Part shown: positions 7,912-15,240 of the stretch, piece after piece
Layout of the letters: every line of letters starts with the position of its first letter
How positions within the stretch are numbered: position 1 is the first letter of the stretch
Origin: Ignavibacteria bacterium
GTDB lineage: Bacteria; Bacteroidota; Ignavibacteria; Tepidaquicellales; OLB5
Length of the DNA: 45,818 bases
Assembly (NCBI GenBank): GCA_030835085.1
Contig: JAUQWQ010000175.1
Location: 1 to 45,818, forward strand
Direction: 5' to 3'
Notes under the pieces: generated by a model
Told to the model about the DNA's origin: nothing
Database searches by the model: none
What the model saw: only the letters and a program-made list of their open reading frames with translations
Translations under genes and position numbers: made by a program

Positions 7912-8457
7912 TTAAGCAGCCTTGTTTACTTCGGAAGCTTCCTTCATCTCAGCAAATATCTCAAGCTTAACATCCGGACCCACAACTATGCCGCCTGCTT
8001 CTGTCATTGCGTTCCACTGCAAACCGTAATCAAACCTGTTAAGTTTACCGGTAATTTCAAAACCTGCGACTTCAAGTCCGTCAAATCCTTTAGCTATACC
8101 ATTATATTCAACATGTAGTGTCACTTCTTTGGTTATCCCTCTTATTGTCATATCACCGGTCAGCTCAAACTTACCGTCTGATAATTTCTTAAATTCTTTT
8201 GAAACGAAAGTGAGCTTGGGGTTTTTCTCTGCATCAAAAAAATCTGCTGATTTTAAGTGTCCATCCCTTTGTTCGTTTTTAGTATCTATTGAATCAACAT
8301 CAGCCGAAAATGATACTTTAGCATTCTCAAATGTTTCATCAGGCGCTTCAATTTCAGCATCAAATTTGTTGAATTGCCCGGTTACTGTTGAAACCAGTAA
8401 ATGTTTCACTTTGAATTTCACTTCTGAATGTGCGGAATCAATTTTCCAATTTTTCAT
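7912..8457 (-). CDS. YceI family lipocalin-like protein
   Basis: A 181-residue YceI protein: WKIDSAHSEVKFKVKHLLVSTVTGQFNKF, later DGHLKSADFFDAEKNPKLTF, then LTGDMTIRGITKEVTLHVEYNG. This beta-barrel fold binds isoprenoid chains such as polyprenyl or ubiquinone tails. There is no signal peptide, so unlike E. coli YceI it is predicted cytoplasmic, as in the family branch found beside MarR and pirin genes. A GGAGGG ribosome site lies 8 nt before the ATG. The 91-nt leader to the MarR gene contains AT-rich palindromes (for example TGTTTAAACA at 8520-8529). Confidence 0.9.
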   Translation of the reverse strand: MKNWKIDSAHSEVKFKVKHLLVSTVTGQFNKFDAEIEAPDETFENAKVSFSADVDSIDTKNEQRDGHLKSADFFDAEKNPKLTFVSKEFKKLSDGKFELTGDMTIRGITKEVTLHVEYNGIAKGFDGLEVAGFEITGKLNRFDYGLQWNAMTEAGGIVVGPDVKLEIFAEMKEASEVNKAA

Positions 8458-8548
8458 TTTATTACCCTCCAGGTATTATTTATTTTAAAATTTGTTTTTA
8501 TATCTGTTAAAACAATATTTGTTTAAACACGCATTATATTAAATTTTT

Positions 8549-9016
8549 TTAAATCTCATTTTCATACAATTTTTCAAGAAGCACTGATAGTTGTTTGCAT
8601 TCTTCTTCGGTCAGATTTTTTGTATGCACTTTATGTTCCTCTTCAACAATTTTGTTCAGCTTGTTCAGTATATCAATTCCTTTTTCTGTTATCCTGGTAA
8701 TTGAGATCCTTCTGTCTTCATTTGTCCTGTCGCGCTCTACAAGTCCCTGTCTTTCAAGCCGGTCAATTATCCTTGTTATATCAGAAGCTCTTTCTACCAT
8801 TCTTGAAGCAATCTCGCATCGGGCATGGCCTTCCGGGTAGACGCCTTTTAATATCCTGAGCACATTATACTGTGCTGAAGTAATTCCGTAAGCTTCAATT
8901 GTCTTATCAAACTTAGAATCCAGCAGTGCAACTGCAACTCTTAAGTTCAGCCCAACTTCTTCCCGGATCGGAAGTTCCTTTGACATCTTTAACCACTTTT
9001 TTAAAGCTTCACCCAT
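8549..9016 (-). CDS. MarR family transcriptional regulator
   Basis: A 155-residue winged-helix regulator. The DNA-binding part includes ITSAQYNVLRILKG, EIASRMVERASDITRIIDRLERQGLVERDRTNEDRRISITRITEKG with the wing at DRTNEDRR. The long first helix and the C-terminal helix give the usual dimer. It heads the minus-strand series YceI, pirin, nitroreductase, deacetylase, small protein and CatE-like gene, which recalls the quinone-sensing MarR regulators (MhqR, QsrR, CatR) that control dioxygenase, nitroreductase and related genes. A single-Cys sensor like QsrR is possible: one Cys lies near the HTH (HARCEIASRM). Its promoter carries two palindromes (see 9044-9091). Confidence 0.9.
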   Translation of the reverse strand: MGEALKKWLKMSKELPIREEVGLNLRVAVALLDSKFDKTIEAYGITSAQYNVLRILKGVYPEGHARCEIASRMVERASDITRIIDRLERQGLVERDRTNEDRRISITRITEKGIDILNKLNKIVEEEHKVHTKNLTEEECKQLSVLLEKLYENEI

Positions 9017-9043
9017 TTGAAAAAATTATCTGTATTTACATTG

Positions 9044-9091
9044 TTTGTTGCAACAAATATAAGCAATTACATTATGTGTGTCAACACATAA
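9044..9091 (-). promoter_or_regulatory. marR promoter with two palindromic operators
   Basis: On the minus strand TTGACA (plus positions 9079-9084) and TATATT (9056-9061) are 17 bp apart, a near-consensus housekeeping promoter. A 20-bp inverted repeat (arms TTATGTGT / ACACATAA at 9072-9091, 4-bp centre) covers the -35. A perfect 14-bp palindrome TTTGTTGCAACAAA (9044-9057) begins at the -10 and covers the start region. This is the standard layout for MarR autorepression. The TATATTTG string also fits the Bacteroidota -7 box, so either promoter reading works. Confidence 0.7.
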
Positions 9092-9120
9092 ATTCATAAC
9101 TTGCTGTTATTACAATAATA

Positions 9121-9672
9121 TTATTTTGTAAATTTGTACATAAGGACACTATCTACATATTTTCCGTTTATGATCATATCTCTGCGACAGCAGCCTTCAC
9201 GCCTGAATCCAAGTTTCCTGTAAAGCGCAATGGCGTTTTTATTAGTTGAAAATACCGCAAGTGATATCTTTTTATTCACTGGATTGTGTTTACCCCAATT
9301 CAGCATACTTTTTATTAAAAGTTTGCCAATTCCCATACCCCTGAATTTTTTCTTCAGAAAAATTGAGAATAAACCGGTATGCGTAGTTCTTCTTGTATCC
9401 CAGTTATCAAATGATATAAATCCCGCGATCTCATTTTTCATTTCTGCAACAAGATAAATCTTTCCCGGGGCATCTTTAAATCTTTTAATTCTTTTGGCTT
9501 CACTTTTTGCGGTTGAGCTGTATTCATCGCTTTCATAGAGTGTAAAAGGACCTTCTTTAATCACGCCTTTCATTAGTTTTACTAACTGCGATGCATCTTT
9601 AGCAAGCGCTGTTCTGATAGTAAGTTTTTTACGGTTTTTTAAAGTATATACTTCAGGATCAATAGTACTCAT
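9121..9672 (-). CDS. GNAT family N-acetyltransferase
   Basis: A 183-residue acetyltransferase. After LTIRTALAKDASQLVKLMKGV it has IYLVAEMKNEIAGFISF, the acetyl-CoA loop KKFRGMGIGKLLIKSML and the closing strand AIALYRKLGFRREGCCRRDMIINGKYVD, a RimJ/RimL-like or aminoacyl-type GNAT ending. Substrate unknown. It begins 10 nt after the choice-of-anchor B gene on the same strand, and the MarR promoter region starts after its stop, so it belongs to the upstream transcript rather than to the stress cluster. Confidence 0.85.
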   Translation of the reverse strand: MSTIDPEVYTLKNRKKLTIRTALAKDASQLVKLMKGVIKEGPFTLYESDEYSSTAKSEAKRIKRFKDAPGKIYLVAEMKNEIAGFISFDNWDTRRTTHTGLFSIFLKKKFRGMGIGKLLIKSMLNWGKHNPVNKKISLAVFSTNKNAIALYRKLGFRREGCCRRDMIINGKYVDSVLMYKFTK

Positions 9673-9682
9673 TATAAAATAT

Positions 9683-11071
9683 TTATTTTAAAAGTATCAT
9701 TTTATTTGATTCACTAAAAACTTTTGTAACTCCTTCCCTGTATGAAGCGGATATACTGTAAAAATAAACACCGCTTGCAAAATTGCTGCCATCAAAGTTT
9801 ATCTGACTGTTGCCTGCGGCAACATTGCCGTCAATTATGGTTGCTGCAAGTTTTCCTGTAACGTCATATATCCTTAGAGTAACATAGCTGTCAAACTTCA
9901 GCGAATACTTTATTGTTGTTACAGGATTAAAAGGATTCGGGAAATTCTGGCTCAACGAAAAATTCTCAGCAATAGCCGGATTTTTTTCCTTAAGCGGAAA
10001 GTTTGTTCTGAGTACATACAATCCCGTAGCCCTGTCGGAAGCAATTATCTTTTCTGAGTTGAAAATATACGGTCCCCAGCATCCTTCAAAGCTGAAGTCA
10101 TCATTTGCCGGATAAGTATCATAATATGCAGCTTCAACAGGACCGAAGGGATTGCTTACGTCTATCACGCGAAGACCTGCCGAATAGTGCCCTGCAAACA
10201 AATACCTGCCAAATAATTCAACATTATGAATAATTGATGTTGTAATTCCCGGCGGATGCCATTCCGCAATTTTTACTGCGTTACTCAGATTTGAGATATC
10301 CCAAATCTTCAAAAGTCTCGGATTTCCGCCAATTTCATCGGTAACAAATGCGAATCTTCGGTTTTCTGAAATAGCAATGTTATGAGGACCCGGGCTCGGG
10401 ACATTTTCCCAATAAGCTACGGTACGCAAGTTATCCTTATCAGTTGCATCAATTACGGTTATCCTTCCAGGGGGATTATAAATATTACATGCAAATATAG
10501 TATCGTTTACAATTCGGGAATCGTGAACAACATATTCTTCCCATTCACCGCGCTTAACCGGGTTAACAGGATCAACACTCAGATCAAGTACAAATACACC
10601 GCCAATATTATAATCGCCCCCGTGAATATAAAGGTAAGGACCCGATTGAGATATCGTATGCCCCATTGTAAAATCACCGACAAAATATGTATTCACCAGT
10701 CTGACTGAATCAGGCAAATATTGCAGGTCAATTATCTGCAATCCGCTGGGGATACCATCAGCAACTACGTATGCGTAATGACTGAAGACCTTCATTTCCC
10801 TGCAACAGGAAGGCATATCAAGTCCCGGAAGGTATGCAGCTTCATAAATATTATTCGTATCTGTAATATCAATGAATGCAGTACCTTTGGCGCAGCCAAG
10901 TATTCCGTACTCTCTTCCATCAGGGGCAGTGTATCCCCAGCATGCGGAATATTCGCCATCTGCATGATGATTATTAATATTGGCAAGAAGCCTCATATTT
11001 TGGGAATTCTGAGCAAATATTGACAGAGGAAACAGAATGAGGGCAAGTATTTTCAGAACATTTTTCGACAA
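9683..11071 (-). CDS. Choice-of-anchor B (LVIVD-repeat) T9SS-secreted protein
   Basis: A 462-residue secreted protein with signal peptide NVLKILALILFPLSIFAQ. The body is a repeat beta-propeller of the choice-of-anchor B type: ADGEYSACWGY, GILGCAKGTAFIDITD, SHYAYVVADG, HTISQSGPYLYIHGG, HNVELFGRYLFAGHYSAGLRVIDVSNP. The last 80 or so residues are a T9SS C-terminal domain starting near SLSQNFPNPFNPVTTIKYSL and ending NKMILLK. It is therefore exported through the T9SS and attached to or released from the surface. Ligand unknown. Followed after 10 nt by a GNAT gene. Confidence 0.88.
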   Translation of the reverse strand: MSKNVLKILALILFPLSIFAQNSQNMRLLANINNHHADGEYSACWGYTAPDGREYGILGCAKGTAFIDITDTNNIYEAAYLPGLDMPSCCREMKVFSHYAYVVADGIPSGLQIIDLQYLPDSVRLVNTYFVGDFTMGHTISQSGPYLYIHGGDYNIGGVFVLDLSVDPVNPVKRGEWEEYVVHDSRIVNDTIFACNIYNPPGRITVIDATDKDNLRTVAYWENVPSPGPHNIAISENRRFAFVTDEIGGNPRLLKIWDISNLSNAVKIAEWHPPGITTSIIHNVELFGRYLFAGHYSAGLRVIDVSNPFGPVEAAYYDTYPANDDFSFEGCWGPYIFNSEKIIASDRATGLYVLRTNFPLKEKNPAIAENFSLSQNFPNPFNPVTTIKYSLKFDSYVTLRIYDVTGKLAATIIDGNVAAGNSQINFDGSNFASGVYFYSISASYREGVTKVFSESNKMILLK

Positions 11072-11135
11072 ATTTTATGTAATATTATTACTCTTAACTT
11101 AATATTATATTTAGATAAGTAACTGTAAATAGTGT

Positions 11136-11741
11136 ATGAATATGAAATATAATCTATTAATTCTGATATTAATTTCATTTAATTTAATACAAATTTATTC
11201 ACAAGTAAAGGATAGTAATAATCTTGTCCATTGCGATATAGATATTTCTGAAGTATATATCAATGAATCAAACAGCCTTATCGGACCTGTAATGGGGTAT
11301 TCATTAAAATCAAAAGTTTTAAGCTATGGTATAAATTACGAATATGCTTTTGCGCAGAGGAGAGAAGGAATATTTACATCCGGTATTACAGGTAAGTACA
11401 GCACAGATAAAGAGGATATAATTGATAATACAGCTCGGTTGAAAACTTCGGTACTATCAATTGGACTGCAGCTGAATTTTAATCTGAACAATTTATCAGC
11501 AAAAAAAGTAGTTCCTTTTGCAGGTATGGTTATAGGTTACAATTATTCTGCAACTGACTATGAATTCAATAGCGGCATTGAAAATCCCTTATTTCCGGAT
11601 ACAAAAAAACATTCATTATACATATTTGGTCAGGCCGGTGTTCGCTTTTTTGTAACCCGCTATATGGCCTTTAATATAAAAGGCGGAACCGGAAATATTG
11701 ATAAAAGTTTGGTCGGGCTTGGGTTGGAATACAAATTTTAA
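11136..11741 (+). CDS. Small outer-membrane beta-barrel-like protein
   Basis: A 201-residue exported protein with signal peptide (NLLILILISFNLIQIYSQ). The mature part has alternating strands such as PVMGYSLKSKVLSYGINYEYAF, FTSGITGKYS, VLSIGLQLNFNLN, VVPFAGMVIGYNYSAT and ends GLGLEYKF, an aromatic C-terminal residue typical of outer-membrane barrels. Resembles the next gene in the pattern FVPFxGxVxGYNY and GxxGxRYF, so the two look like diverged paralogs. Size fits an 8-strand barrel. Divergent from the choice-of-anchor B gene; 64 nt separate the starts and hold the promoters. Confidence 0.75.
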   Translation: MNMKYNLLILILISFNLIQIYSQVKDSNNLVHCDIDISEVYINESNSLIGPVMGYSLKSKVLSYGINYEYAFAQRREGIFTSGITGKYSTDKEDIIDNTARLKTSVLSIGLQLNFNLNNLSAKKVVPFAGMVIGYNYSATDYEFNSGIENPLFPDTKKHSLYIFGQAGVRFFVTRYMAFNIKGGTGNIDKSLVGLGLEYKF

Positions 11742-11905
11742 GTACAACTTCTTTTTAGATATACAGCGTACTGTAATTTTTTCATAAAGTAATGTATTTT
11801 TATACTTCGATAATTTAGTGCTGAGGGTTATTATATAAGTCAGGAATTGTTCGTATATTCTTTCAAATTTCGTTAATTTTATAAAATAGCCATAGGAGGT
11901 AAATT

Positions 11906-12448
11906 ATGAAGAGAATTCTTTTAGCGTTGATCATTATTACAGCAGGAAGTACGATTATTTTCTCTCAGCTTAAAGAAAAAGATAACCTCCTGGGAGCTTC
12001 TGTTGGGTTATGGGCAAAGGGAGAAGTTCCAATGTTTGGTGTGAATTTTGAATCACAGTTAACCCAGGCGGGAATAGGCACATTAAGCCTTGGCGGAATT
12101 TTCAGGTATTATAATTACTCATTTGTATATACAAACGGAGATTCAAGAAAATATTCCTTCACATCTATCGGCCTTCAGTCAAACTACAATTTTAACCAGA
12201 TAGGTGAAGGGAAGTTTGTACCTTTCTTTGGACTTGTACTGGGTTACAATTATGTAAATTCGACTTATACTGATTTTACCAAAAGGGGAGTATATGTAAC
12301 TGATTTATCTTATAAAAGCGGAGCATGGCTCTGGGGTCAGCTTGGAATGAGGTATTTCTTCAGTTCAAATGTTGCAGGTTCAGTGAGACTTGGATTAGGA
12401 AACAACGATTTTAACACAATAGAGCTTGGTGTAGATTTTAAGCTTTAG
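11906..12448 (+). CDS. Small outer-membrane beta-barrel protein (paralog of previous)
   Basis: A 180-residue exported protein: signal peptide RILLALIIITAGSTIIFSQ, then strands including LLGASVGLWAKGEVPMFGVNFESQL, SIGLQSNYNFN, FVPFFGLVLGYNYVNS, LWGQLGMRYFFSSN and the terminal ELGVDFKL. Same architecture as the gene before it, with shared SIGLQ-N-NFN, VPFxGxVxGYNY and the GxxGxRYF stretch. A strong ribosome site (AGGAGGT) stands 6 nt before the ATG. Function unknown. Confidence 0.8.
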   Translation: MKRILLALIIITAGSTIIFSQLKEKDNLLGASVGLWAKGEVPMFGVNFESQLTQAGIGTLSLGGIFRYYNYSFVYTNGDSRKYSFTSIGLQSNYNFNQIGEGKFVPFFGLVLGYNYVNSTYTDFTKRGVYVTDLSYKSGAWLWGQLGMRYFFSSNVAGSVRLGLGNNDFNTIELGVDFKL

Positions 12449-12568
12449 TAATGAGGCTCTGAATTTTTAACTACTTGGTATACTATAATTTAGGAAAGAG
12501 ATTTAACGTAACTTTACCAATATTTGGTTTGTTATATAAATATGACTCGAATTGTATAATAAATTAAA

Positions 12569-13651
12569 ATGAAGAAGTCTATGAAATATTTGTATGGTTT
12601 TATACCGGTAATATTTTTCGCTGTTTTGCTGAGCAGTTGTGGAGATGACGGCGATATATTAATTCCGCCAATTGGTCCGCCATCAGATCTGACACGAAGT
12701 GGTAAATTTGTATCATTTACTTCGAATCTGAATGGAAACTATGACGTTTTTCTTGCACAGGTAAACTCTTCCGGTGTGCTAGAAACAAGTGGTTTGGTAT
12801 ATCAAACAAACCCGTTTAATCTGACATCCCTGAATATTTCTGATGACAGGCAGTCAAACTGGTCACCGGATGGCAAGGTATTGGTATTTTCAAGGACAGA
12901 CGGAAACCAGCAGGAAGTATATGCTTTCTTCTTTAATGCAGATGGAAGTGTAGATAGTTCTATAACCCAAAATCCCGGAAGATTATTTTCATCTTCAGGT
13001 AACTGGGATAATAATCCATCGTTTTCACCGGATGGAAAGTTTTTAATCTGGGACAGAAGAACCGATACTGATTCTTCCGGTACTATAAATAGTGATGATT
13101 CCCGTGATCTTTATATAGGCGATGTAACCGGCGCCGGCAGCAGTTTCCAGGTTTCTAACCCCAGAGCTATTTCCGCAACAAACGGGGGTGATGAGTATAA
13201 TCCTAAATGGTCACCAAGAATTTCAGTAAGAAGAGTCGCTTATGAATACCAGACTTCGGCAACTTCAACTGACCATGATGTTTACATAGTGGACCCGCTG
13301 GACCCGGTAAATAATGTAAATTTTTATAACCCCAATAATTCAGGATACCCAGCATGGGCTCCTGCATGTGACAGGATAATTTTTGAATCTGACAAAAATC
13401 CGGGTGATTACTGGTCTATAGTAGGGCTGCCATATCCTGCTTCAGGTAATCCGGTTGATGTGGTAAATGAAGCCGGCATTAATTCCAGGTATCCGACATG
13501 GCTGCCAAACGGCGGGCTTCTTGCATACATCAGATTTTCGGGTGGTAATGGTAATATTTATGTAGTTACAACATCAGGAGGAACACCTTCGAAGCTTTTA
13601 CAGGGGCAGCCCCAGTTTGATGGCGCAAATAATTTATGGCCGGCTTGGTAA
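12569..13651 (+). CDS. PD40/TolB-like beta-propeller lipoprotein
   Basis: A 360-residue lipoprotein. The N-terminus YGFIPVIFFAVLLSSC is a signal peptide with lipobox LSSC (Cys24). The rest shows five WD40-like PD40 repeats marked by W/F-SPDG and aromatic pairs: NWSPDGKVLVFSR, SFSPDGKFLIWDR, KWSPRISVRRVAYE, AWAPACDRIIFES and TWLPNGGLLAYIR. Such TolB-type propellers sit in the periplasm or on the outer membrane and bind proteins or glycans. It lies between barrel genes in an envelope block. Confidence 0.85.
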   Translation: MKKSMKYLYGFIPVIFFAVLLSSCGDDGDILIPPIGPPSDLTRSGKFVSFTSNLNGNYDVFLAQVNSSGVLETSGLVYQTNPFNLTSLNISDDRQSNWSPDGKVLVFSRTDGNQQEVYAFFFNADGSVDSSITQNPGRLFSSSGNWDNNPSFSPDGKFLIWDRRTDTDSSGTINSDDSRDLYIGDVTGAGSSFQVSNPRAISATNGGDEYNPKWSPRISVRRVAYEYQTSATSTDHDVYIVDPLDPVNNVNFYNPNNSGYPAWAPACDRIIFESDKNPGDYWSIVGLPYPASGNPVDVVNEAGINSRYPTWLPNGGLLAYIRFSGGNGNIYVVTTSGGTPSKLLQGQPQFDGANNLWPAW

Positions 13652-13730
13652 TGTGAATTTTCAACAATAAATTTAAATTTTTACAGGAATTTTTGTATTT
13701 TAGTATAAAATTAAACCAACTTTTCATAAT

Positions 13731-14471
13731 ATGAAGAAAATAATAGTTTTATCTGCTCTCATCATAATATCATTTGTTAATGTTTCGTATTCACAAATTA
13801 GCATTAAACTCGGTCCTGAGCTTGGCTTAACATCCCCAACTGTTGATTACAGCGGCGATGCAAAGGATTTTTATGCGGGCACTAAGTACGGTTTAAGATC
13901 CGGCCTGCATTACGGAATTATGGGTAAAGTACAACTGGGTCCGTTAAATGGCAGGCTTTCTATCAGTTACGCATCACTTGATAACAGCGGCAACGCAAAT
14001 CCTGAACAGCCAAACAGCACTCTTGAAATAAAGAATAACGTTTTCATGTTCACTCTGGGAACGGAATTTGGCTTTGGAATACCTTTCAGCCCCGTCAAAC
14101 CATATGCCGGAATTGATATCTTGTTTTCGACTATCAGCGGTACATATAATTTCCAGGGGACCTCCGAAGTATCATCAGGTGAGAAAAGTATAAAATCTGC
14201 CTCAAGAACCGGTTTGGGTTTTGCTATCGGCTCTGAAGTTGCATTCGGTAAATCGTTTACTCTTGATCTCAGTTTAAGGTACAACTTAATAAACCTGTTC
14301 GGCAAGAGTTATGATGGAGTAACAAATTCAAACGATAGAAATGACGCTTATACAAATCTGAATGATGCTGCGGACCCGAACTATAGCGCGACAAACAGCA
14401 AACACCCTGTGGGTAACGACAGGTCAATTGCAACTATCCAGATAAATGTAGGCTTACTTTTCGGATTTTAG
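13731..14471 (+). CDS. Outer-membrane beta-barrel protein
   Basis: A 246-residue exported protein with signal peptide KKIIVLSALIIISFVNVSYSQ. Amphipathic strands such as ISIKLGPELGLTSP, GLHYGIMGKVQLGPLNGRLSISYASL, FMFTLGTEFGFGIPF, VKPYAGIDILFS, GLGFAIGSEVAFGKSFTLDLSLRYNLINLFG and the C-terminal VGLLFGF indicate an 8- to 10-strand barrel ending in Phe. It is longer than the two barrels at 11136 and 11906 and not obviously their paralog. The LEA14-like lipoprotein follows after 50 nt, so they may share a transcript. Confidence 0.78.
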   Translation: MKKIIVLSALIIISFVNVSYSQISIKLGPELGLTSPTVDYSGDAKDFYAGTKYGLRSGLHYGIMGKVQLGPLNGRLSISYASLDNSGNANPEQPNSTLEIKNNVFMFTLGTEFGFGIPFSPVKPYAGIDILFSTISGTYNFQGTSEVSSGEKSIKSASRTGLGFAIGSEVAFGKSFTLDLSLRYNLINLFGKSYDGVTNSNDRNDAYTNLNDAADPNYSATNSKHPVGNDRSIATIQINVGLLFGF

Positions 14472-14521
14472 AAATTGGTAATTTTGCAAATTCAAATCAA
14501 TTAATAATAATATTCTATATT

Positions 14522-15148
14522 ATGAAAAAACTGTACAAACCGTTTTTAAGTGTAATACTCGTTGCTTTTGCATTCATGAATTTTGGATGTTCGGGTGTTA
14601 TGGATGCGATTACAAATATCCAGCGATTGCAGTTTAAGCTGGATAAAGTCACTGCGATGAAAGTCGCAAATGTGCCGCTCTCAAACTTCTCATCAATTTC
14701 AAACATTGGAGTTATAGATGCAGCAAACCTTCTGGCAGCGTTTACATCGGGTAAACTTCCGGTTAGTTTCACATTGAATGTTCTGGCAAAAAATCCGAAT
14801 GACGGCACAGGGGGCACAAAGCAATCAAGCGCTGTCATAGAAAATCTCGCGTGGCGCCTTTTCATTGATAACAATGAAACTATCAACGGGAACGTAGGGA
14901 ATATTTCTGTTCCGGGAGTCGGGCAGTCAACTAATATACCTATTGGAATGTCATTTGACCTGCTGAAATTCTTTACCAATGGGAATTATAACGATCTTAT
15001 CAATCTTGCACTTGCTCTAGGCGGGCAGAACGGTTCATCTTCCAGGATTACACTGAAAGTTAAGCCAACTGTCAGCACAATTTTCGGTCCGCTTACTTAC
15101 CCGGGAGAATTTGATGTAATTGACAGGGAGTTCCGCGGAGGAAATTAA
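14522..15148 (+). CDS. LEA14-like (LEA type 2) lipoprotein
   Basis: A 208-residue lipoprotein: signal peptide KLYKPFLSVILVAFAFMNFGC, Cys at 21 in FGC. The mature part has the LEA type 2/WHy pattern: IQRLQFKLDKVT, then VSFTLNVLAKNPNDG with the family NPN signature, VIENLAWRLFIDN, VPGVGQSTNIPIGMSFDL and a closing strand RITLKVKPTV. Such proteins form a small beta-sandwich linked to stress tolerance; the specific role here is unknown. A strong bidirectional terminator follows. Confidence 0.75.
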   Translation: MKKLYKPFLSVILVAFAFMNFGCSGVMDAITNIQRLQFKLDKVTAMKVANVPLSNFSSISNIGVIDAANLLAAFTSGKLPVSFTLNVLAKNPNDGTGGTKQSSAVIENLAWRLFIDNNETINGNVGNISVPGVGQSTNIPIGMSFDLLKFFTNGNYNDLINLALALGGQNGSSSRITLKVKPTVSTIFGPLTYPGEFDVIDREFRGGN

Positions 15149-15176
15149 AAATTTCTGTTTTTATTACGTATTATAT

Positions 15177-15204
15177 AAAAACCCATCCGATTGGATGGGT
15201 TTTT
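15177..15204. terminator. Bidirectional rho-independent terminator
   Basis: A perfect 12-bp stem (AAAAACCCATCC at 15177-15188 with GGATGGGTTTTT at 15193-15204) closes loop GATT. T-runs on both strands make it usable by the plus-strand lipoprotein gene and the convergent minus-strand T9SS gene. Confidence 0.9.
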
Positions 15205-15240
15205 AATTTCAGTAAGGTTATACTCGAAATATTTGAACAA

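Noticed and set aside
14515-14979. A 154-codon antisense frame
   Set aside because: It lies opposite the LEA14-like lipoprotein gene, which has a clear signal peptide and family pattern.
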